Positions 60,126-64,000 of a stretch of 64,000 bases of DNA are shown piece by piece. Position 1 is the stretch's first letter. Each line of letters starts with the position of its first letter. Both the position numbers and the translations under genes were made by a program. The DNA is taken from positions 1 to 64,000 of the forward strand of contig JAHZCD010000009.1 in NCBI GenBank assembly GCA_019423025.1. Reading direction: 5' to 3'. Origin of the DNA: Haemophilus sp. GTDB taxonomy: Bacteria > Pseudomonadota > Gammaproteobacteria > Enterobacterales > Pasteurellaceae. The notes under the pieces were generated by a model. That model was not told the origin of the DNA, made no database searches, and saw only the letters and a program-made list of their open reading frames with translations.

Positions 60126-61181
60126 TTATTGAATAAAATCCTGTCCATTTTTTGTTAAATTTCGATGGATAATTCCCTCAATACTCTCCTCTGCTTGTTT
60201 ACCTATTTTTTGTAAAAGTGGCTTTTTCACTTTGTATTTCACTGAGATAACAGACTTATCTTTCATTTTTTCAAGAATAATATCATCACTGGTTGCTAAC
60301 TCATCGACTAGCTGAAGCTCTAGAGCTTGCTGACCAAACCAATGTTCACCAGTTGCGACTTTATCCACATCTAAGTGCGGTCGATTTTGGGCCACAAATT
60401 GTTTAAATAATTGATGGGTTTCTTCAAGTTCAGCTTGGAATTTCTGTTTTCCTTTTTCGGTATTCTCACCTAATACTGTGACTGTACGTTTAAACTCCCC
60501 GGCTGTCATCACATCAACATCGACATCATGTTTTTTTAATAAACGATGAATATTAGGAATTTGTGCAACCACACCAATAGAACCAATGATCGCAAAGGGA
60601 GCAGAAACAATTTTATCTGCCACACAAGCCATCATATACCCACCACTTGCCGCAACTTTATCTACTGCAACTGTTAATTTAATTCCTTGTTGTTTTAAGC
60701 GAGCTAACTGCGAGGCGGCCAAACCATAACCATGAACAACCCCACCAGGGCTTTCTAAACGCAGTAAGACTTCATCATCAGCTTTTGCCACATTAATAAT
60801 CGCCGAAATTTCCTCACGAAGTGCGGTTGTTTCTGATGCAGAAATATCACCCTTAAAATCGAGCACGTAAACACAAGGTTTAGGTGCTGCTTTCTCACCG
60901 TTTTTTAATTTTGCTTTTAAAGCCTTTGCTTCTTGTTTTTTGGCTTTCTTCTCCGCTTTTTCTGCTTGTTTAAGCTCTTCTTCTGAAAGTTGGAAATCGC
61001 GTAAATGCTTAACTGTTTCCTTAAATTCTTCAGAAAGATCTGTGACAACTAATTCACCATGATGTGCCGCATTACGTTGCTTTGCAGAAATAATCATTGC
61101 CACGATAGCGGCGATTACAAGTAAAATCGTTAAAATCTCTAAAATAAAAATGCCATAGCCGGTCAAAATATCAGACCACAT
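60126..61181 (-). CDS. sohB: SohB, S49-family inner-membrane peptidase
   Basis: A 351-residue peptidase of the SohB/SppA group. An N-terminal membrane helix (ILTGYGIFILEILTILLVIA and onward, about residues 5-31) is followed by a Lys/Glu-rich linker (about 70-100) and the S49 domain. The nucleophile serine is in KVAASGGYMMACVADK and the general-base lysine in the AGEFKRTVTVLGENTEKGK region. E. coli SohB suppresses the lethal htrA phenotype when overproduced; the active site should face the periplasm. It is divergent from asnS. Confidence 0.95.
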   Translation of the reverse strand: MWSDILTGYGIFILEILTILLVIAAIVAMIISAKQRNAAHHGELVVTDLSEEFKETVKHLRDFQLSEEELKQAEKAEKKAKKQEAKALKAKLKNGEKAAPKPCVYVLDFKGDISASETTALREEISAIINVAKADDEVLLRLESPGGVVHGYGLAASQLARLKQQGIKLTVAVDKVAASGGYMMACVADKIVSAPFAIIGSIGVVAQIPNIHRLLKKHDVDVDVMTAGEFKRTVTVLGENTEKGKQKFQAELEETHQLFKQFVAQNRPHLDVDKVATGEHWFGQQALELQLVDELATSDDIILEKMKDKSVISVKYKVKKPLLQKIGKQAEESIEGIIHRNLTKNGQDFIQ

Positions 61182-61321
61182 AGTTTTTCTCCTAAATAAA
61201 GTGAAGGCATTATTTTACTGTGCAAGCCAGATTTACACTAACTTTTTATGGAAAATTTTGCGATTTAAGGTAAACTAACACAGTTTTCTTGCCTAATTTA
61301 TAATGAATTACAGAGGTTTAT

Positions 61322-62725
61322 ATGTCTAAAGTTGCATCTATTGTTGATGTGTTACAAGGTAAAATCGCTATAGGCGAAAAAGTTACCGTACGCGGATGGG
61401 TCCGTACCCGTCGTGATTCTAAAGCGGGTCTTTCTTTCCTTGCTGTTTATGACGGCTCTTGCTTTGACCCTATTCAAGCAATTGTTAATAACGATATTGA
61501 AAATTATGAGAGTGAAGTATTACGCTTAACAACGGGTTGCTCTGTTATCGTAACCGGTACTATTGTTGAGTCACCAGCCGAAGGACAAGCTGTTGAACTT
61601 CAAGCTGAAAAAGTAGAAGTGACAGGGTTTGTAGAAGATCCTGATACTTATCCGATGGCAGCAAAACGTCACTCAATTGAATACTTACGTGAAGTGGCTC
61701 ACTTACGTCCTCGTACCAATATTATCGGTGCAGTGGCACGTGTTCGTCACTGCTTAGCACAAGCTATTCATCGTTTCTTCCATGAACAAGGTTTTTATTG
61801 GGTGGCTACCCCATTAATTACTGCATCAGATACTGAAGGTGCGGGTGAAATGTTCCGTGTTTCAACACTTGATTTAGAAAATCTTCCTCGTGGTGAAGAT
61901 GGCAAAGTTGATTTCAGCCAAGATTTCTTCGGTAAAGAATCATTTTTAACGGTTTCTGGCCAATTAAATGGTGAGACTTATGCGTGCGCATTAAGCAAAA
62001 TCTATACTTTCGGTCCAACATTCCGTGCTGAAAATTCAAATACAACTCGTCACCTTGCCGAGTTCTGGATGGTTGAACCTGAAGTTGCATTTGCAACGCT
62101 TGCTGACAATGCTAAATTAGCAGAAAACATGTTGAAATACGTGTTCCGTGCAGTACTTGCTGAGCGAAAAGATGACTTAAAATTCTTTGAAAAACACGTA
62201 GATAAAGATGTGATTACTCGTTTAGAAAACTTCGTAAATTCTGATTTTGCTCAAATCGACTATACCGATGCGATCGATGTATTATTAAAATCAGGTAAAA
62301 AATTCGAGTTCCCAGTATCTTGGGGTATCGATTTGTCTTCTGAACATGAACGTTTCTTAGCAGAAGAATATTTCAAATCACCTGTTGTCGTGAAAAACTA
62401 TCCAAAAGATATCAAAGCCTTCTATATGCGTTTAAATGATGATGGTAAAACTGTGGCCGCAATGGATGTTCTTGCACCTGGAATTGGTGAAATCATCGGT
62501 GGTTCTCAACGTGAAGAACGTTTAGACATATTAGATAAACGTATGGAAGAAATGGGCTTAAATCCTGAAGATTACTGGTGGTATCGTGATCTTCGTAAAT
62601 ATGGTACCGTACCACATTCAGGCTTTGGTCTTGGTTTTGAGCGCTTAATCGTTTATGTAACAGGCGTACAAAATATTCGCGATGTGATTCCATTCCCTCG
62701 CGCACCAAGAAATGCAAATTTCTAA
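61322..62725 (+). CDS. asnS: Asparaginyl-tRNA synthetase
   Basis: Class IIb synthetase of 467 residues (E. coli 466). The N-terminal OB-fold anticodon domain (about 15-110; VTVRGWVRTRRDSKAGLSFL) leads to the catalytic core with motif 2 (FGPTFRAENSNTTRHLAEFW) and motif 3 (GFGLGFERLIVYVTG). All motifs are intact. The ATG follows AGAGG. A paired uptake-sequence terminator lies downstream, before can. Confidence 0.98.
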   Translation: MSKVASIVDVLQGKIAIGEKVTVRGWVRTRRDSKAGLSFLAVYDGSCFDPIQAIVNNDIENYESEVLRLTTGCSVIVTGTIVESPAEGQAVELQAEKVEVTGFVEDPDTYPMAAKRHSIEYLREVAHLRPRTNIIGAVARVRHCLAQAIHRFFHEQGFYWVATPLITASDTEGAGEMFRVSTLDLENLPRGEDGKVDFSQDFFGKESFLTVSGQLNGETYACALSKIYTFGPTFRAENSNTTRHLAEFWMVEPEVAFATLADNAKLAENMLKYVFRAVLAERKDDLKFFEKHVDKDVITRLENFVNSDFAQIDYTDAIDVLLKSGKKFEFPVSWGIDLSSEHERFLAEEYFKSPVVVKNYPKDIKAFYMRLNDDGKTVAAMDVLAPGIGEIIGGSQREERLDILDKRMEEMGLNPEDYWWYRDLRKYGTVPHSGFGLGFERLIVYVTGVQNIRDVIPFPRAPRNANF

Positions 62726-62742
62726 AAATATTGTTTAAATTG

Positions 62743-62770
62743 ACCGCACTTTCTTTAAAGTGCGGTTATC
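62743..62770 (+). terminator. Uptake-sequence terminator after asnS
   Basis: ACCGCACTT (62743-62751) faces AAGTGCGGT (62758-62766) with a six-base loop in the gap between asnS and can. The T run after the stem is short, so strength is uncertain. Confidence 0.6.
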
Positions 62771-62851
62771 ATTTTAGGCGATAAATTTTATCCCTATTTC
62801 ATTTATTGTGCTTAAAGCAATCGTTCAGTACGCATATTAAGGAAAGTAAAA

Positions 62852-63544
62852 ATGGACAAAATTAAACAGCTCTTTGCTAACAATTACAGTTGGGCGCAAA
62901 GAATGAAGGAAGAAAATTCCACTTATTTTAAAGAACTGGCTGATCATCAAACCCCTCATTATCTTTGGATTGGCTGCTCGGATAGCCGTGTTCCTGCTGA
63001 AAAACTCACAAATCTTGAACCGGGCGAATTATTTGTTCATCGTAATGTTGCTAACCAAGTTATTCATACGGATTTTAACTGCCTTTCAGTTGTACAATAT
63101 GCCGTTGATGTACTCAAAATTGAACATATTATTATTTGCGGTCATACAAATTGTGGTGGTATTAAAGCAGCGATGCAAGATCACGATCTAGGGTTAATCA
63201 ATAACTGGTTGCTCCATATTCGTGATATTTGGTTTAAACACGGGCATCTATTAGGCAATCTTTCAGCAGAAAAACGTTCAGATATGCTCACTAAATTAAA
63301 TGTTGCAGAGCAAGTGTATAACCTAGGACGCACATCTATCGTAAAAAGCGCTTGGGAACGTGGACAAAAACTCTCCCTGCATGGCTGGGTATATGATGTA
63401 AATGATGGATTCTTAGTTGATCAAGGTGTAATTGCAACAAGCCGAGAAACCCTTGAAATCTCTTATCGCAATGCCATTGCTCGTTTATCTAGCCTAGCCG
63501 AAGAGGATATTCTGAAAAAAGAGCTCTCTGAAAACGAAGAATAA
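62852..63544 (+). CDS. can: Beta-carbonic anhydrase
   Basis: Interconverts CO2 and bicarbonate, supplying bicarbonate for biosynthesis. The 230-residue protein has the zinc ligands Cys42, His98 and Cys101, and the Asp44-Arg46 dyad in CSDSR. Trp39, Arg64 and Tyr181, which form the non-catalytic bicarbonate pocket studied in the H. influenzae enzyme, are all conserved at the same positions. It is therefore a type II, allosteric beta-carbonic anhydrase, inhibited by bicarbonate through closure of the zinc site. AAGGAAAG precedes the ATG. Confidence 0.98.
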   Translation: MDKIKQLFANNYSWAQRMKEENSTYFKELADHQTPHYLWIGCSDSRVPAEKLTNLEPGELFVHRNVANQVIHTDFNCLSVVQYAVDVLKIEHIIICGHTNCGGIKAAMQDHDLGLINNWLLHIRDIWFKHGHLLGNLSAEKRSDMLTKLNVAEQVYNLGRTSIVKSAWERGQKLSLHGWVYDVNDGFLVDQGVIATSRETLEISYRNAIARLSSLAEEDILKKELSENEE

Positions 63545-63546
63545 AA

Positions 63547-63583
63547 AAGTGCGGTTAAAATCTAATAAGTTTTAACCGCACTT
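63547..63583. terminator. Bidirectional terminator between can and bioD
   Basis: AAGTGCGGT (63547-63555) and ACCGCACTT (63575-63583) face each other, with further pairing of TTAAAA and TTTTAA inside. A and T runs flank the stem. Confidence 0.8.
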
Positions 63584-63603
63584 TTACTTTTTATTTAAAG
63601 TGA

Positions 63604-64000
63604 CTATTTAACTAATTCTGTCTGCATATACATTAAGCGATCAATATTCGTTAAATAATGCCCTAACTCTTGGGATTCTGGTTTATGAATATAAGGGATT
63701 TTTCCTAACAATGGCGCATCAATCTGAGCTTCTAAAATCTCTATAACTTCTTTGTAGTGGCCCAAGCAAGGATTAATTCGATTCGCAATCCAACCCAGTA
63801 AAGGCACGCCAAGTTGTTTAATTACTTGAGCAGTAAGTAGTGCATGATTGATACAGCCTTCCTTAATGCCAACAACCAATACAATGGGCATTTTATGCTC
63901 AACAACCCAATCAGCAAAGCTTTTACCTTCCGCCATTGGTGTGAGTAACCCAAAGGAACCTTCCACGACAACAGATTGATATTTTTGAACTAATATCGTT
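63604..64000 (-). CDS. bioD: Dethiobiotin synthetase, 5' end outside the window
   Basis: The C-terminal 131 residues of an ATP-dependent dethiobiotin synthetase, which closes the ureido ring of dethiobiotin in biotin synthesis. The frame continues past the apparent GTG at 63964-63966 to the window edge, giving LVQKYQSVVVEGSFGLLTP, the conserved VEGxxG motif. PIVLVVGIKEGCINHALLTA and GWIANRI also fit BioD. The N-terminal P-loop is not in the window. Other biotin genes cannot be seen. It converges on can through a shared terminator. Confidence 0.88.
   Translation of the reverse strand, partial: TILVQKYQSVVVEGSFGLLTPMAEGKSFADWVVEHKMPIVLVVGIKEGCINHALLTAQVIKQLGVPLLGWIANRINPCLGHYKEVIEILEAQIDAPLLGKIPYIHKPESQELGHYLTNIDRLMYMQTELVK

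Larger units (their letters stand above)
1..64000. repeat. Dispersed DNA uptake signal sequences
   Basis: The nine-base core AAGTGCGGT or its complement occurs about 50 times, counted by eye, close to one per 1.3 kb. Single copies lie inside genes, for example at 34, 1290, 5800, 6355, 14150, 44943 and 56288. Paired copies lie in gaps and form the hairpins listed separately. Haemophilus and relatives recognise this core during natural transformation. The variant is the H. influenzae type, not the Actinobacillus pleuropneumoniae type (ACAAGCGGT). Confidence 0.95.

Noticed and set aside
63604..63966. Independent 120-residue gene with a GTG start
   Set aside because: The frame continues in conserved BioD sequence to the window edge, so it is the end of a longer gene.
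1..64000. tRNA, rRNA, insertion sequences, prophage or toxin-antitoxin modules
   Set aside because: I looked through the gaps between genes and saw no cloverleaf ends, transposase frames, att repeats or paired small genes of that kind.

Overview
The window looks like core chromosome of a Haemophilus-type Pasteurellaceae, most likely Haemophilus parainfluenzae or a close relative. The base composition is AT-rich. About 50 copies (counted by eye) of the Haemophilus DNA uptake core AAGTGCGGT or its complement are spread through it, many as head-to-head pairs that also form intrinsic terminators. Gene content and local order agree with what I remember of H. influenzae: pepN/purEK/aspC, moaACDE, rplM-rpsI-sspAB, pheST-ihfA-nlpC and asnS-can. 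Species assignment is an inference. I see no insertion sequence, prophage, CRISPR array, tRNA or rRNA, and no broken gene apart from the two cut by the window edges.

Layout. 1-8.8 kb, minus strand: sbcB (3' end outside the window) behind an EamA transporter, then the mukF-mukE-mukB condensin operon and an unlisted 31-residue membrane peptide. 8.8-11.7 kb, plus: fnr, uspE and a secreted DUF4198 protein with a well-placed CRP site. 11.8-22.3 kb, mostly minus: a LOG-family hydrolase with topA, a divergent LysR regulator, pyrD-rnm, an orphan peptide-binding protein and pepN. 22.4-25.5 kb, plus: purE-purK behind a PurR box, and aspC. 25.5-30.8 kb, minus: a trimeric autotransporter adhesin and moaACDE behind a molybdenum-cofactor riboswitch. 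31-36.7 kb: yvcK, thiI, then xseB-ispA-dxs. 36.9-41.3 kb, minus: thrS, a YeaD-type mutarotase, infC (non-AUG start), rpmI and rplT. 41.5-50.2 kb, plus: azoR and a complete single-block trp operon (trpE, trpG, a tautomerase-like gene, trpD, trpCF, an SDR gene, trpB, trpA) behind a TrpR-type operator. 50.2-64 kb: rplM-rpsI-sspA-sspB, metF, pheS-pheT-ihfA-nlpC, a fructosamine-kinase-like gene, a BamE-like/OmpA lipoprotein, sohB, asnS, the allosteric beta-carbonic anhydrase and the 3' part of bioD.

Most genes are housekeeping: chromosome organisation (MukBEF, TopA, IHF, ExoI, ExoVII), the anaerobic switch (FNR), cofactor supply (Moco, isoprenoid, thiamine/4-thiouridine, folate, biotin), tryptophan synthesis and translation. 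The accessory-looking element is the trimeric adhesin, which has three 11-bp tandem repeats in its upstream region. I found no convincing wholly new multi-gene system. The observations most worth following are regulatory (CRP, TrpR, PurR and FNR sites, the Moco riboswitch, uptake-sequence hairpins inside operons, structured ribosomal-protein leaders), the unlisted small membrane peptide, and the tautomerase-like protein in the trp operon that lacks the family's N-terminal proline.
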